Assembly (NCBI GenBank): GCA_902779745.1 | Contig: CACZCT010000003.1 | Location: 1-54,666, forward strand | Length of the DNA: 54,666 bases | Reading direction: 5' to 3' | DNA from: an uncultured Prevotellaceae bacterium | GTDB lineage: Bacteria; Bacteroidota; Bacteroidia; Bacteroidales; Bacteroidaceae | Part shown: in pieces, positions 7,734 through 16,360 of the stretch | How positions within the stretch are numbered: the first letter of the stretch is position 1 | Layout of the letters: every line of letters begins with the position of its first letter | Made by a program: the position numbers and the translations under genes | Notes under the pieces: generated by a model | Seen by the model: only the letters and a program-made list of their open reading frames with translations | What the model was told of the DNA's origin: nothing | The model's database searches: none

Positions 7734-9275
7734 TTACTGAAGCTTTTTCAGTAATGAGGCGATACTTACCTTATCCTCGATGATAGCGGCGAGATCGGTG
7801 ATGTTCACACGCTCCTGTTCCATCGTGTCGCGGAAACGGAGAGTTACCTTGCCGTCGTTCAAAGAGTCGTGGTCAACGGTGACGCAGTAAGGAGTACCGA
7901 TAGCATCCTGACGACGGTAACGCTTACCGATAGAGTCTTTTTCGTCGTACTGGCAGTTGAAGTGGAACTTCAGGTCGTTGATAATCTCACGTGCCTTCTC
8001 GGGCAGACCGTCTTTCTTCACCAACGGCATGACAGCGAGTTTTACAGGTGCCAAAGCAGCAGGCAACTTCAAGACCACACGTGTCTCTCCATTCTCCAAC
8101 TGCTCCTCGCAGAACGAGTGACACATGATAGAGAGGAACATACGGTCGACACCGATAGAGGTCTCGATGACGAACGGGGTATAACTCTCGTTGGTCTGCG
8201 GATCAAAGTATTTGATGCTCTTGCCAGAGTATTTCTCATGCTGGGAGAGGTCGAAATTGGTACGAGAATGAATACCCTCCACCTCCTTGAAACCAAACGG
8301 CATCTTGAACTCAATATCGGTAGCAGCATTAGCATAATGTGCCAGTTTGTCGTGGTCGTGGAAACGGTAGTTCTCAGCACCGAAGCCAAGAGCCTGATGC
8401 CATGCCATACGAGTCTGTTTCCACTTCGGGAACCACTCTAACTCCGTGCCAGGAGCTACAAAGAACTGCATCTCCATCTGCTCGAACTCACGCATACGGA
8501 AGATGAACTGGCGGGCGACAATCTCATTACGGAACGCCTTACCGATCTGGGCGATACCGAAAGGAATTTTCATACGACCTGTCTTCTGCACGTTCAGGTA
8601 GTTCACGAAGATACCCTGAGCCGTCTCAGGACGCAGATATACCTTCATAGAACCATCGGCAGAGGCACCCATCTCGGTAGAGAACATCAGGTTGAACTGA
8701 CGAACGTCCGTCCAGTTACGAGTACCGCTGATAGGACAAACAATCTCCTCGTCAAGAATAATCTGCTTCAACTCCTCCAAGTCCGGACCCTGCATGGCAG
8801 CGGCATAGCGGGCATGCAGGTTGTCGCGTTTCTCCTTGGTCTCCTTTACACGCTCACTGGTCTCCATATACTTAGCCTCATCGAAGCTGTCGCCGAAACG
8901 CTTGCGAGCCTTCTCAACCTCTTTCTGAATCTTCTCGTCATACTTGGCAATCTGGTCCTCGATAAGCACATCAGCACGATAGCGCTTCTTCGAGTCACGG
9001 TTGTCAATAAGAGGATCATTGAAAGCATCCACATGTCCGGATGCCTTCCATATCGTGGGGTGCATAAAGATGGCTGAGTCAATGCCCACGATGTTCTCGT
9101 GCAGCAATACCATCGACTTCCACCAGTATTCCTTAATATTATTCTTCAACTCGACGCCGTTCTGACCATAGTCATACACAGCGCCTAATCCATCGTAGAT
9201 ATCACTGCTGGGGAATACGAAGCCATACTCCTTGCAGTGGCTCACGATTTTCTTAAAAACATCTTCTTGTGCCAT
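7734..9275 (-). CDS. glyS: Glycyl-tRNA synthetase (class II, homodimeric type)
   Basis: A 513-residue glycine--tRNA ligase of the alpha2 type, charging tRNA-Gly in the cytoplasm. The start at 9275 (MAQEDVFKKIVSHCKEYGF) is the conserved N-terminus; upstream codons are in the leader. Visible landmarks: SSDIYDGLGAVYDYG, the glycine-binding and motif 2 region (FRNEIVARQFIFRMREFEQMEM in two halves), and motif 3 near PFVIETSIGVDRM. The anticodon-binding domain follows from about residue 415 (PVKLAVMPL). A promoter box lies at 9307-9314. The FKBP gene follows 30 bp downstream. Confidence 0.95.
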   Translation of the reverse strand: MAQEDVFKKIVSHCKEYGFVFPSSDIYDGLGAVYDYGQNGVELKNNIKEYWWKSMVLLHENIVGIDSAIFMHPTIWKASGHVDAFNDPLIDNRDSKKRYRADVLIEDQIAKYDEKIQKEVEKARKRFGDSFDEAKYMETSERVKETKEKRDNLHARYAAAMQGPDLEELKQIILDEEIVCPISGTRNWTDVRQFNLMFSTEMGASADGSMKVYLRPETAQGIFVNYLNVQKTGRMKIPFGIAQIGKAFRNEIVARQFIFRMREFEQMEMQFFVAPGTELEWFPKWKQTRMAWHQALGFGAENYRFHDHDKLAHYANAATDIEFKMPFGFKEVEGIHSRTNFDLSQHEKYSGKSIKYFDPQTNESYTPFVIETSIGVDRMFLSIMCHSFCEEQLENGETRVVLKLPAALAPVKLAVMPLVKKDGLPEKAREIINDLKFHFNCQYDEKDSIGKRYRRQDAIGTPYCVTVDHDSLNDGKVTLRFRDTMEQERVNITDLAAIIEDKVSIASLLKKLQ

Positions 9276-9306
9276 AAAAATTCTTGTTCTTTTGCAAATT
9301 TGGGGG

Positions 9307-9314
9307 CAAAGGTA
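9307..9314 (-). promoter_or_regulatory. -7 promoter box for glyS
   Basis: Minus-strand TACCTTTG followed by CCCCC, about 32 bp upstream of the glyS ATG, matches the Bacteroidota -7 consensus. Confidence 0.6.
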
Positions 9315-9384
9315 CAAAATATTTCCCGAATAAATTGCATATTTTAGAAATTATTAGTACCTTCGCAGCCGTAAACTTAAAGTC

Positions 9385-9459
9385 AGGGGCGTAGCCCAGT
9401 TGGTTTAGAGCGCTGCAGTCACATTGCAGAGGTCATCGGTTCGAGCCCGATCGTCCCTA
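9385..9459 (+). tRNA. tRNA-Val (anticodon CAC)
   Basis: A complete cloverleaf folds by eye: acceptor AGGGGCG/CGTCCCT (one G-T), anticodon stem CTGCA/TGCAG, seven-base loop GTCACAT giving anticodon CAC, T stem ATCGG/CCGAT with loop TTCGAGC, discriminator A. The D stem has one C-A mismatch. CCA is not encoded. CAC reads the valine codon GUG. A -7-like TACCTTCG lies about 23 bp upstream. Confidence 0.88.
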
Positions 9460-9503
9460 CTTTGAGAAGGAGGCCTTTTCCTATTACTACTATTAACGCA
9501 TTC

Positions 9504-12176
9504 ATGGACGACGAAATCAAAGATATTTCAGAGAGTTCAGAGTTTTCTGAAAATTCAGAATACTCCGAGAACTCTGAGCCTGCAACCCATTCTGACTATA
9601 AACCTGTCAACCGTTTCGACGCGGCAGCAGTACACCATTTAGCCGGCATGTACCAGAACTGGTTTCTGGATTATGCCAGTTATACCATTCTTGACCGTGC
9701 CGTTCCTCATATCGAAGACGGATTGAAACCCGTCCAGCGACGTATCCTGCACTCCATGAAGCGCATGGATGACGGACGTTTCAATAAAGTGGCAAATATC
9801 GTGGGACACACCATGCAGTTTCACCCTCATGGTGATGCCTCCATCGGTGACGCACTGGTCCAATTAGGACAAAAAGACCTGTTGATAGAGACACAGGGAA
9901 ACTGGGGTAATATCCTGACAGGCAACAAAGCGGCAGCTCCCCGATACATTGAGGCACGTCTGTCGAAATTCGCCCTGGAGACGGTATTCAATCCCAAGAC
10001 GACAGAATGGAAGATGTCGTATGACGGCAGGAACAAAGAGCCCATTACCCTGCCTGTTAAGTATCCGTTGCTGTTGGCACAGGGTGCCGAAGGTATCGCC
10101 GTAGGACTCTCAACCAAGATCCTCCCCCATAACTTCGTGGAAATCTGTGATGCAGCCGTTTCTTACCTGCATGGAGAGGACTTCAGGCTCTATCCCGACT
10201 TCCCCACAGGCGGCTCTATTGACGTATCGAAATACAATGACGGACAGCGTGGCGGTGTCATCAAGGTACGCGCCAAGATTGAGAAGATTGACCAGAAGAC
10301 CCTCGTTATCCGTGAGATACCTTTCTCCAAAACGACAGAGAGTCTGATAGACTCCATCTTAAAGGCGGTAGAAAAAGGGAAAATCAAGGCACGCCACGTG
10401 GAGGACCTGACGGCGGCAAAGGTAGAGATACAAGTACAACTCGCCCCTGGCGTCTCTTCCGACAAGACACTGGATGCACTTTATGCCTTCTCCGATTGTG
10501 AGATCAACATCTCACCCAACTGCTGTGTCATCGAGGACAACAAACCGAAGTTCCTCACCATCTCGGATGTATTGCGTCACTCTGTGGACCGCACGAAAGA
10601 CCTCATCCGACAGGAACTGGAAATCCGCAAGGGTGAATTGCTGGAACAATTGCATTTCTACTCACTGGAGAAAATCTTTATCGAAGAGCGTATCTATAAG
10701 GATAAGAAATTTGAGAATGCTCCGACAGTGGATGCTGTCTGCGAACATATCGACGAGCGTCTGACCCCCTATTATCCTCAGATGGTACGTGAGGTCACCA
10801 AGGAAGACATTCTCAAACTGCTGGAAATCAAGATGCAGCGCATCCTGAAATTCAACAAGGACAAGGCGGATGAGTTGATGGCTCGTATCAAGGCCGAGAT
10901 TGACGAGATAGACCATGACCTTGCCAATCTTGTGGAAGTCACCGCTAATTGGTTCCTGTATCTGAAAGAGAAATACGGAAAAGACCATCCACGTCTGACA
11001 GAGATCCGCAACTTCGACACCATTGAGGCAACAAAGGTAGTAGAGGCCAACCAGAAACTTTACATCAACCGTTCAGACGGTTTCATCGGTACAGGACTGA
11101 AGAAAGACGAGTTCGTATGTAACTGCTCGGACATCGACGACATCATCATTTTCTATAGGGATGGTAAGTTCAAAGTTGTCCGTGTAGCGGAGAAACTCTT
11201 CGTCGGTAAGAACATCCTTTGGCTAGGAGTCTATAAGAAGAACGACCAGCGTACCATTTATAATGTGGTATACCGTGACGGCAAGAAAGGTATCTACTTC
11301 ATCAAGCGATTCAATGTGCCCACCATCACCCGTGACCGTGAATATGATATTACGGCAGGTACACTTGGCTCGAGAATTATCTACTTCACAGCAAATCCCA
11401 ACGGTGAGGCAGAAGTCATCAAGGTGACCCTCGACCCGGCACCGAAACTCAAGAAGATTTTCTTCGACAAGGACTTCTCTGAGGTAGGCATCAAGGGACG
11501 CACTGCTAAGGGTGTCATACTGACGAAATTCCAAATACACCGCATCGGACTGAAAATTGCCGGACGCTCCACCTTAGGCGGACGAATGGTGTGGTATGAC
11601 CCTGATGTTAACCGCCTGAACTATGATGAGCACGGACGCTTGCTCGGTGAGTTCAACGACGGTGACCAGATTCTCGTCATCTTGAAGAACGGTGACTATT
11701 ACCTGACAAACTTCGACGTGAACAACCATTTCGAGGATAATATCGCCATCATAGAGAAATACGAGGCGGATAAGGTGTGGAGTTGTGTGCTCTTCGATGC
11801 CGATAACCAAGGTTATCCGTATGTCAAGCGTTTCCAGATGGAGGCTTCCAAGAGGAAACAGAACTACATTGGAGAGAATACCAACTCACAGCAAATATTG
11901 CTGACGGATCAGGTATATCCCCGTATCCAAGTGACCTATGGCGGTGCAGACGAATATCGTGGAACTGAGGAATTTGACGTAGAGCAGTTTATTGCCGTCA
12001 AAGGCTATAAGGCAAAGGGCAAGCGACTGACGACCTACCAGACAGAAAGTATCGTGGAGCTTGAGCCGACAAGATTCCCGGAGCCAGAATCAGAGGACTC
12101 CGAGTACTCTGAAAACTCCGAAGCCCCCCAACCCCTCAATGAGCAACCGTCTCTTTTCTCGGATGAAGACTTCTAG
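9504..12176 (+). CDS. parC: DNA topoisomerase IV subunit A
   Basis: An 890-residue type IIA topoisomerase A subunit that cuts and rejoins DNA with the ParE partner (not in this window) to decatenate chromosomes. The start at 9504 places the conserved core at the normal distance. Core landmarks: LKPVQRRIL, then HPHGDASIGDALV and AAPRYIEARLS, where Tyr148 is the catalytic tyrosine. The C-terminal beta-propeller lacks a GyrA box (QRRGGKG), which favours ParC over GyrA. Where E. coli ParC has Ser80 in its quinolone-determining region, this protein has Ala112 followed by Ser. Both termini carry acidic Ser/Glu repeats: SENSEYSENSE near residue 15 and SEYSENSE near residue 867. Confidence 0.9.
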   Translation: MDDEIKDISESSEFSENSEYSENSEPATHSDYKPVNRFDAAAVHHLAGMYQNWFLDYASYTILDRAVPHIEDGLKPVQRRILHSMKRMDDGRFNKVANIVGHTMQFHPHGDASIGDALVQLGQKDLLIETQGNWGNILTGNKAAAPRYIEARLSKFALETVFNPKTTEWKMSYDGRNKEPITLPVKYPLLLAQGAEGIAVGLSTKILPHNFVEICDAAVSYLHGEDFRLYPDFPTGGSIDVSKYNDGQRGGVIKVRAKIEKIDQKTLVIREIPFSKTTESLIDSILKAVEKGKIKARHVEDLTAAKVEIQVQLAPGVSSDKTLDALYAFSDCEINISPNCCVIEDNKPKFLTISDVLRHSVDRTKDLIRQELEIRKGELLEQLHFYSLEKIFIEERIYKDKKFENAPTVDAVCEHIDERLTPYYPQMVREVTKEDILKLLEIKMQRILKFNKDKADELMARIKAEIDEIDHDLANLVEVTANWFLYLKEKYGKDHPRLTEIRNFDTIEATKVVEANQKLYINRSDGFIGTGLKKDEFVCNCSDIDDIIIFYRDGKFKVVRVAEKLFVGKNILWLGVYKKNDQRTIYNVVYRDGKKGIYFIKRFNVPTITRDREYDITAGTLGSRIIYFTANPNGEAEVIKVTLDPAPKLKKIFFDKDFSEVGIKGRTAKGVILTKFQIHRIGLKIAGRSTLGGRMVWYDPDVNRLNYDEHGRLLGEFNDGDQILVILKNGDYYLTNFDVNNHFEDNIAIIEKYEADKVWSCVLFDADNQGYPYVKRFQMEASKRKQNYIGENTNSQQILLTDQVYPRIQVTYGGADEYRGTEEFDVEQFIAVKGYKAKGKRLTTYQTESIVELEPTRFPEPESEDSEYSENSEAPQPLNEQPSLFSDEDF

Positions 12177-12981
12177 TAAAATATTGGCTTTACTCGCTTG
12201 CCTATCAAGCCTGACTCCAAGCGCTCACGCCCAAAGCGATTCTGCTAAGGTCATTACTAGCAGCAGAATGATTGGTATTGGTGGCACTAACGTGCTGGAC
12301 ACCTATCTCTCTGCAGAACAGTTTAAAGGTATGGGAGTCAGTTTTCTTGCCACCATAGAACGTAAGAGGCCCCAGCGCAGATGGAGCACCCTGATGGAAC
12401 ATGAAGCCAATCTCTCGTTGGTGCATGACCGTGCCAATTCGAGGAAAGAACTGGAGGGTGCCTACAATTTCTATTGGGGGAAACTCTATAACTGGCAGTT
12501 CTTTGACAACCGCCTGACACTACAGGCAGGCGGTGTCGCCAATGAAACATTGGGATTTATCTACAACACATCCAACTCCAATAACCCGGCCCAGGCCCGT
12601 TTCCATCTGAACATTATGCCGACAGGTGTGGCTGCCTATCGCTTCACACTATTCGGTAAACCCATGCTGGCTCGTTATGAGTTGAATCTCCCGCTGGTGG
12701 GTATCATGTTCTCACCGAACTACGGTCAATCATACTATGAGATTTTCAATCGTGGCAACTACGACCATAACGTGATATTGACCACTTTCGCCAATGCCCC
12801 TGAATGGCGACAGATGTTGACTATCGATGCCAACCTCACTGGCAAGTGGATGTTACGAATCGGTTATCTGGGCAACTACCAGCAATACAAGGTCAACCAC
12901 CTCAAGCAACATGTGTATACCCATCGTTTCCTGATTGGTTTCACCAAACGATTCTCTATTGTAAATGTAAAAATGAGATAA
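12163..12981 (+). CDS. DUF3316-like exported protein
   Basis: A 272-residue exported protein. The ATG at 12163 overlaps the end of parC by 14 bp and gives a clean signal peptide (KILALLACLSSL, then cleavage after AHA); an ATG at 12139 is in frame but lengthens the N-region. The mature part has many short amphipathic segments ending in aromatic residues (LNIMPTGVAAYRFTLFG, YEIFNRGNYDHN, MLRIGYLGNY) and a terminal strand ending HRFLIGFTKRFSIV, as in an outer-membrane beta-barrel. The pattern, with GIGGTNVLDTYLS early on, resembles the DUF3316 family, whose function is unknown. Its stop codon lies in the 75-bp repeat that begins the next gene. Confidence 0.7.
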   Translation: MKTSSKILALLACLSSLTPSAHAQSDSAKVITSSRMIGIGGTNVLDTYLSAEQFKGMGVSFLATIERKRPQRRWSTLMEHEANLSLVHDRANSRKELEGAYNFYWGKLYNWQFFDNRLTLQAGGVANETLGFIYNTSNSNNPAQARFHLNIMPTGVAAYRFTLFGKPMLARYELNLPLVGIMFSPNYGQSYYEIFNRGNYDHNVILTTFANAPEWRQMLTIDANLTGKWMLRIGYLGNYQQYKVNHLKQHVYTHRFLIGFTKRFSIVNVKMR

Positions 12982-13038
12982 TGTAAAAATGAAAAAAAAG
13001 CTTTCTTTATTTTTTAAATTTTTTAATTTTTACATTGC
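12964..13038 (+). repeat. 75-bp start-codon/signal-peptide repeat, copy B
   Basis: Same length and architecture as copy A at 7654-7728. Its first 18 bases encode the end of the DUF3316-like protein (NVKMR and stop), the second AATGTAAAAATG supplies the S41 peptidase start, and the distal arm encodes FNFYIA. The 11-nt arms AATGTAAAAAT/ATTTTTACATT are perfect inverted partners. Confidence 0.75.
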
Positions 13039-14014
13039 CGCCATACTGATGGCGGCTTGCATCTCCGAGGACGAGCGCCCGGACAATCCTACAGGCAACT
13101 TTGAGGCACTATGGCAGATTATAGACGAGCACTACTGTTTCTTTGATTACAAGCAACATGAGTACGGTCTTGACTGGCAGGAGGTATATAATAAATATAA
13201 GGTACGCGTGAATGAGAAGATGACAGAGGTACAACTCTTTGAAGTACTCTGTGACATGCTTGCCGAACTGCGTGACGGACACGTCAACCTCTCTACCAGT
13301 TACGATATCGGACGTTACTGGACGTGGCAGGAGGCTTATCCAAAGAATTTCAGCGACAGCCTGTCACGTATCTATATGGGGACAGACTACAAGATTGCCA
13401 GTGGACTACGATACAAAGTACTGGACGACAATATCGGCTATATCCGCTATGAATCTTGTCAAGATCCTATCGGCGAAGGTAATCTGGACGATGTCCTCTC
13501 CTACTTCGCCCTGTGTCGTGGTATCATCATCGATATCCGTAACAATGGTGGGGGCGACCTGACAAACGCAGAGAAACTGGCAGCCCGTTTCGTCCATGAG
13601 AAGACATTAGTAGGGTATATGCAGCATAAGACAGGTAAAGGACATCAGGACTTCAGCGACATGGAGCCCCAGTATCTGGAGCCGTCAAGCAATATCCGAT
13701 GGCATAAATCCGTATGTGTGCTGACCAACCGTTCCGTATTCAGTGCCGCCAATGAGTTTACCTCTATGATGCACGCACTGCCTGATGTCAAAATTGTCGG
13801 TGACCATACAGGGGGAGGCTCTGGCATGCCCATGAGCAGTAGCCTGCCTAACGGATGGAGCGTCCGTTACTCTGCCTGTCCAATGTACGACAAAGACAAG
13901 CAACAGACGGAATTTGGTATCGAACCAGACTATAACGTGCAACTGACCGATGAGGATACGGCAAAAGGTTTAGACACTATTATCGAGGCTGCAAGAAAAC
14001 TTTTAAGAGAATAA
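12989..14014 (+). CDS. S41-family (C-terminal processing type) peptidase lipoprotein
   Basis: A 341-residue lipoprotein whose signal peptide ends in the lipobox LMAAC. The S41/tail-specific protease core is visible: LRDGHVNL near residue 95, IIIDIRNNGGGDL near residue 183, NRSVFSAANEFTSMM with likely nucleophile Ser252, and VGDHTGGGSGMP after it. No PDZ domain is apparent between the N-terminal helical part and the catalytic core, so it resembles the short Bacteroidota S41 (tricorn-like) enzymes rather than CtpA. Probable role: protein quality control or peptide degradation outside the cytoplasm. It starts seven bases after the previous gene. Confidence 0.85.
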   Translation: MKKKLSLFFKFFNFYIAAILMAACISEDERPDNPTGNFEALWQIIDEHYCFFDYKQHEYGLDWQEVYNKYKVRVNEKMTEVQLFEVLCDMLAELRDGHVNLSTSYDIGRYWTWQEAYPKNFSDSLSRIYMGTDYKIASGLRYKVLDDNIGYIRYESCQDPIGEGNLDDVLSYFALCRGIIIDIRNNGGGDLTNAEKLAARFVHEKTLVGYMQHKTGKGHQDFSDMEPQYLEPSSNIRWHKSVCVLTNRSVFSAANEFTSMMHALPDVKIVGDHTGGGSGMPMSSSLPNGWSVRYSACPMYDKDKQQTEFGIEPDYNVQLTDEDTAKGLDTIIEAARKLLRE

Positions 14015-14016
14015 TT

Positions 14017-14046
14017 TTGTAGTTTGCACTTTTCTTTGTACCTTTG
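14017..14046 (+). promoter_or_regulatory. Promoter of the tRNA-Leu/tRNA-Val pair
   Basis: TTG (14017-14019) and TACCTTTG (14039-14046) are 19 bp apart, the standard Bacteroidota layout, 35 bp before tRNA-Leu. Confidence 0.65.
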
Positions 14047-14080
14047 CATCCGCAAACGACAGAAGCGTCTTAATAAGGAA

Positions 14081-14162
14081 GCGCCTGTGGCGGAATTGGT
14101 AGACGCGCTAGACTTAGGATCTAGTGTTTTACGACGTGCAGGTTCGAGTCCTGTCAGGCGCA
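14081..14162 (+). tRNA. tRNA-Leu (anticodon TAG)
   Basis: Class II tRNA with acceptor GCGCCTG/CAGGCGC, anticodon stem CTAGA/TCTAG around loop CTTAGGA (anticodon TAG, reading CUA/CUG), a long variable arm (TGTTTTACGACGT region), T loop TTCGAGT and discriminator A. CCA is not encoded. Confidence 0.93.
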
Positions 14163-14174
14163 CGGAAGAAAAAA

Positions 14175-14248
14175 GTCGGCATAGCTCAGCTGGTTAGAGT
14201 ATCACCTTGACATGGTGGGGGTCGTTGGTCCGAATCCAACTGTCGACA
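14175..14248 (+). tRNA. tRNA-Val (anticodon GAC)
   Basis: Cloverleaf: acceptor GTCGGCA/TGTCGAC (one G-T), anticodon stem TCACC/GGTGG with loop TTGACAT (anticodon GAC), T stem GTTGG/CCAAC, discriminator A. The T loop reads TCCGAAT, so position 55, almost always T (pseudouridine), is C here. It follows tRNA-Leu by 12 bp, presumably from the same transcript. Confidence 0.88.
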
Positions 14249-14256
14249 CAAAAAAA

Positions 14257-14289
14257 GCAGGCATCCCTCAAAGGACGCCTGCCTTTTTT
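14257..14289. terminator. Bidirectional terminator after the tRNA pair and asd
   Basis: GCAGGC-A-TCC, a six-base loop, then GGA-C-GCCTGC form a stem with one A-C mismatch, followed by seven T on the right and preceded by an A-run on the left. It serves the rightward tRNAs and the leftward asd gene. Confidence 0.85.
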
Positions 14290-14302
14290 GTTGATATCTA
14301 GA

Positions 14303-15316
14303 TCACTTTACATTGCCTACTTTTATTAGATATTCCCCTATCTGCACTGCATTCAGGGCAGCACCCTTACGGATCTGGTCACCAGAGAGCCAGAAGGTAA
14401 GACCATTCTCATCAGAGAGGTCCTTGCGTACACGTCCTACATAGACATCATCCTTACCAGCAGTCTCCAACGGCATCGGATAAACGAGGTTGGCAGGATC
14501 GTCAACGAGCGTACAACCAGGAGCGGCTGCAATCGCCTTCTGTGCCTCCTCGACACTGATAGGACGCTCCGTCTCAATCCATACACTCTCTGAATGACTA
14601 CGCAGAGAAGATACACGGACACACATAGCAGAGCACTTGGCATCGGTATGCATGATCTTTCGTGTCTCGTTATACATCTTCATCTCCTCCTTCGTATAAC
14701 CGTTAGGCTGGAAGACGTCAATCTGCGGAATGACATTATAAGCCAACTGATGAGGGAATTTCTTGATGGTCTTTACCTCACCTGTCTCCACCATCTCCTT
14801 ATACTGCTGCTGTAATTCTGCCATAGCGACAGCACCGGCACCAGAAGCACTCTGATAGGAAGACACGTGGATACGCTTGATATGACTCAGTTGCTCCAGC
14901 GGCTGCAATACCACCACCATCATGATGGTCGTACAGTTCGGATTGGCAATGATACCACGCGGACGCTTCAACGCATCCTCTGCATTACACTCAGGTACTA
15001 CCAAGGGCACATCGTCGTCCATACGGAAAGCGCTAGAGTTATCAATCATCACAGCACCATACTTGGTGATGGTCTCGGCAAACTCCTTCGACGTACCAGC
15101 ACCTGCAGAGGTAAAGGCGATGTCGATATCCTTGAAGTCATCGTTATGCTGAAGCAGTTTTACTGTCAGTTCCTTTCCACGGAAGGTATAGGTTCTGCCG
15201 GCACTACGCTCTGAGCCAAACAACACCAATTCATCCATGGGGAAATTTCTCTGGTCAAGGATTCTCAAGAACTCCTGACCTACGGCACCTGAGGCACCTA
15301 CAATTGCAACTTTCAT
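14303..15316 (-). CDS. asd: Aspartate-semialdehyde dehydrogenase
   Basis: A 337-residue NADP-dependent enzyme that reduces aspartyl phosphate to aspartate semialdehyde, feeding lysine/diaminopimelate, threonine and methionine synthesis. The nucleotide-binding motif [10 protein letters not shown] is at residue 7. Catalytic Cys128 sits in NPNCTT, and the [10 protein letters not shown] loop follows. The C-terminal [16 protein letters not shown] is diagnostic. Length is normal. It follows the GMP synthetase gene by 29 bp on the same strand, so co-transcription is likely. Confidence 0.95.
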   Translation of the reverse strand: MKVAIVGASGAVGQEFLRILDQRNFPMDELVLFGSERSAGRTYTFRGKELTVKLLQHNDDFKDIDIAFTSAGAGTSKEFAETITKYGAVMIDNSSAFRMDDDVPLVVPECNAEDALKRPRGIIANPNCTTIMMVVVLQPLEQLSHIKRIHVSSYQSASGAGAVAMAELQQQYKEMVETGEVKTIKKFPHQLAYNVIPQIDVFQPNGYTKEEMKMYNETRKIMHTDAKCSAMCVRVSSLRSHSESVWIETERPISVEEAQKAIAAAPGCTLVDDPANLVYPMPLETAGKDDVYVGRVRKDLSDENGLTFWLSGDQIRKGAALNAVQIGEYLIKVGNVK

Positions 15317-15345
15317 CTCTCTAAATTTTTCCTTTTATACTATTA

Positions 15346-16335
15346 TTACTCCCACTCTATCGTTCCTGTGGGTTTCGGAGTCAGGTCATACAGCACCCTG
15401 TTCACGCCTGGAACCTCAGTGATGATTCGCTTGGTGATATGATGCAGCAACTCATAAGGAATCTCCTCTATCGTGGCAGTCATAGCATCACGCGTGTTCA
15501 CGGCACGGATAATCACGGGCCAGTCCCAACTGCGTTTGTTGTCCTTCACACCAGTTGACTTGTAATCGGGTACGATGGTAAAGTACTGCCAGACCTTGCC
15601 TTCCAGTCCGTTCTTGGCAAACTCCTCCCGCAAGATAGCATCACTCTCACGCAATGCTTCCAGACGGTCACGTGTGATGGCACCCGTACAACGAACGCCC
15701 AGACCAGGGCCAGGGAATGGCTGACGATATACCATATTATCGGGCAATCCGAGTTCCTTACCTACAACACGAACCTCATCCTTAAACAGCAACTTAATCG
15801 GCTCTACCAACTCAAACTGCATATCCTCAGGCAGTCCACCTACATTATGGTGTGACTTCACAGGACCAGACTCCACGATATCGGGATAGATAGTACCCTG
15901 AGCCAGGAAACTGATACCCTCGAGTTTACGAGCCTCCTCTTCAAATACACGAATAAACTCAGCACCGATAATCTTTCGCTTCTGCTCGGGGTCAGCCACA
16001 CCAGCCAACTTATCCAAAAAGCGGTCAGTAGCATCCACATACACCAAGTTGGCATTCAGTTCATCGCGGAACACTTTAATCACCTGCTCAGGTTCACCCT
16101 TACGCAACAGCCCATGATTCACATGTACTGATACCAACTGCTTCCCTACAGCCTTAATCAGCAGGGCTGCCACTACTGAAGAGTCAACACCACCAGAAAG
16201 AGCCAGCAGCACCTTCTTGTCACCAATCTGAGCACGCAGCTCCTTGATCTGATCCTCAATGTATTTCTGGGCCAAAGCGGGAGTCGTAATCCGCTCCATA
16301 TCAGCCGGTCTCACATTACCTGTACTCATAATCAT
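15346..16335 (-). CDS. guaA: GMP synthetase ATP-pyrophosphatase subunit/domain (no amidotransferase domain)
   Basis: A 329-residue protein that matches only the C-terminal part of GuaA: PP-loop SGGVDSS near residue 48, [19 protein letters not shown], and the dimerisation domain ending [14 protein letters not shown]. This part adenylates XMP and aminates it with ammonia to GMP. The N-terminal glutamine amidotransferase (about 190 residues, with its Cys-His-Glu triad) is absent, and the 189 bp upstream contains no such coding sequence. It is therefore either ammonia-dependent or paired with a glutaminase subunit encoded elsewhere, as in the two-subunit archaeal type. Start may be 16335 or 16329. 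Promoter TACCTTTG is at 16361-16368. Confidence 0.88.
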   Translation of the reverse strand: MIMSTGNVRPADMERITTPALAQKYIEDQIKELRAQIGDKKVLLALSGGVDSSVVAALLIKAVGKQLVSVHVNHGLLRKGEPEQVIKVFRDELNANLVYVDATDRFLDKLAGVADPEQKRKIIGAEFIRVFEEEARKLEGISFLAQGTIYPDIVESGPVKSHHNVGGLPEDMQFELVEPIKLLFKDEVRVVGKELGLPDNMVYRQPFPGPGLGVRCTGAITRDRLEALRESDAILREEFAKNGLEGKVWQYFTIVPDYKSTGVKDNKRSWDWPVIIRAVNTRDAMTATIEEIPYELLHHITKRIITEVPGVNRVLYDLTPKPTGTIEWE

Positions 16336-16360
16336 CTGTATTTAAAAGTGAATATGGGTG

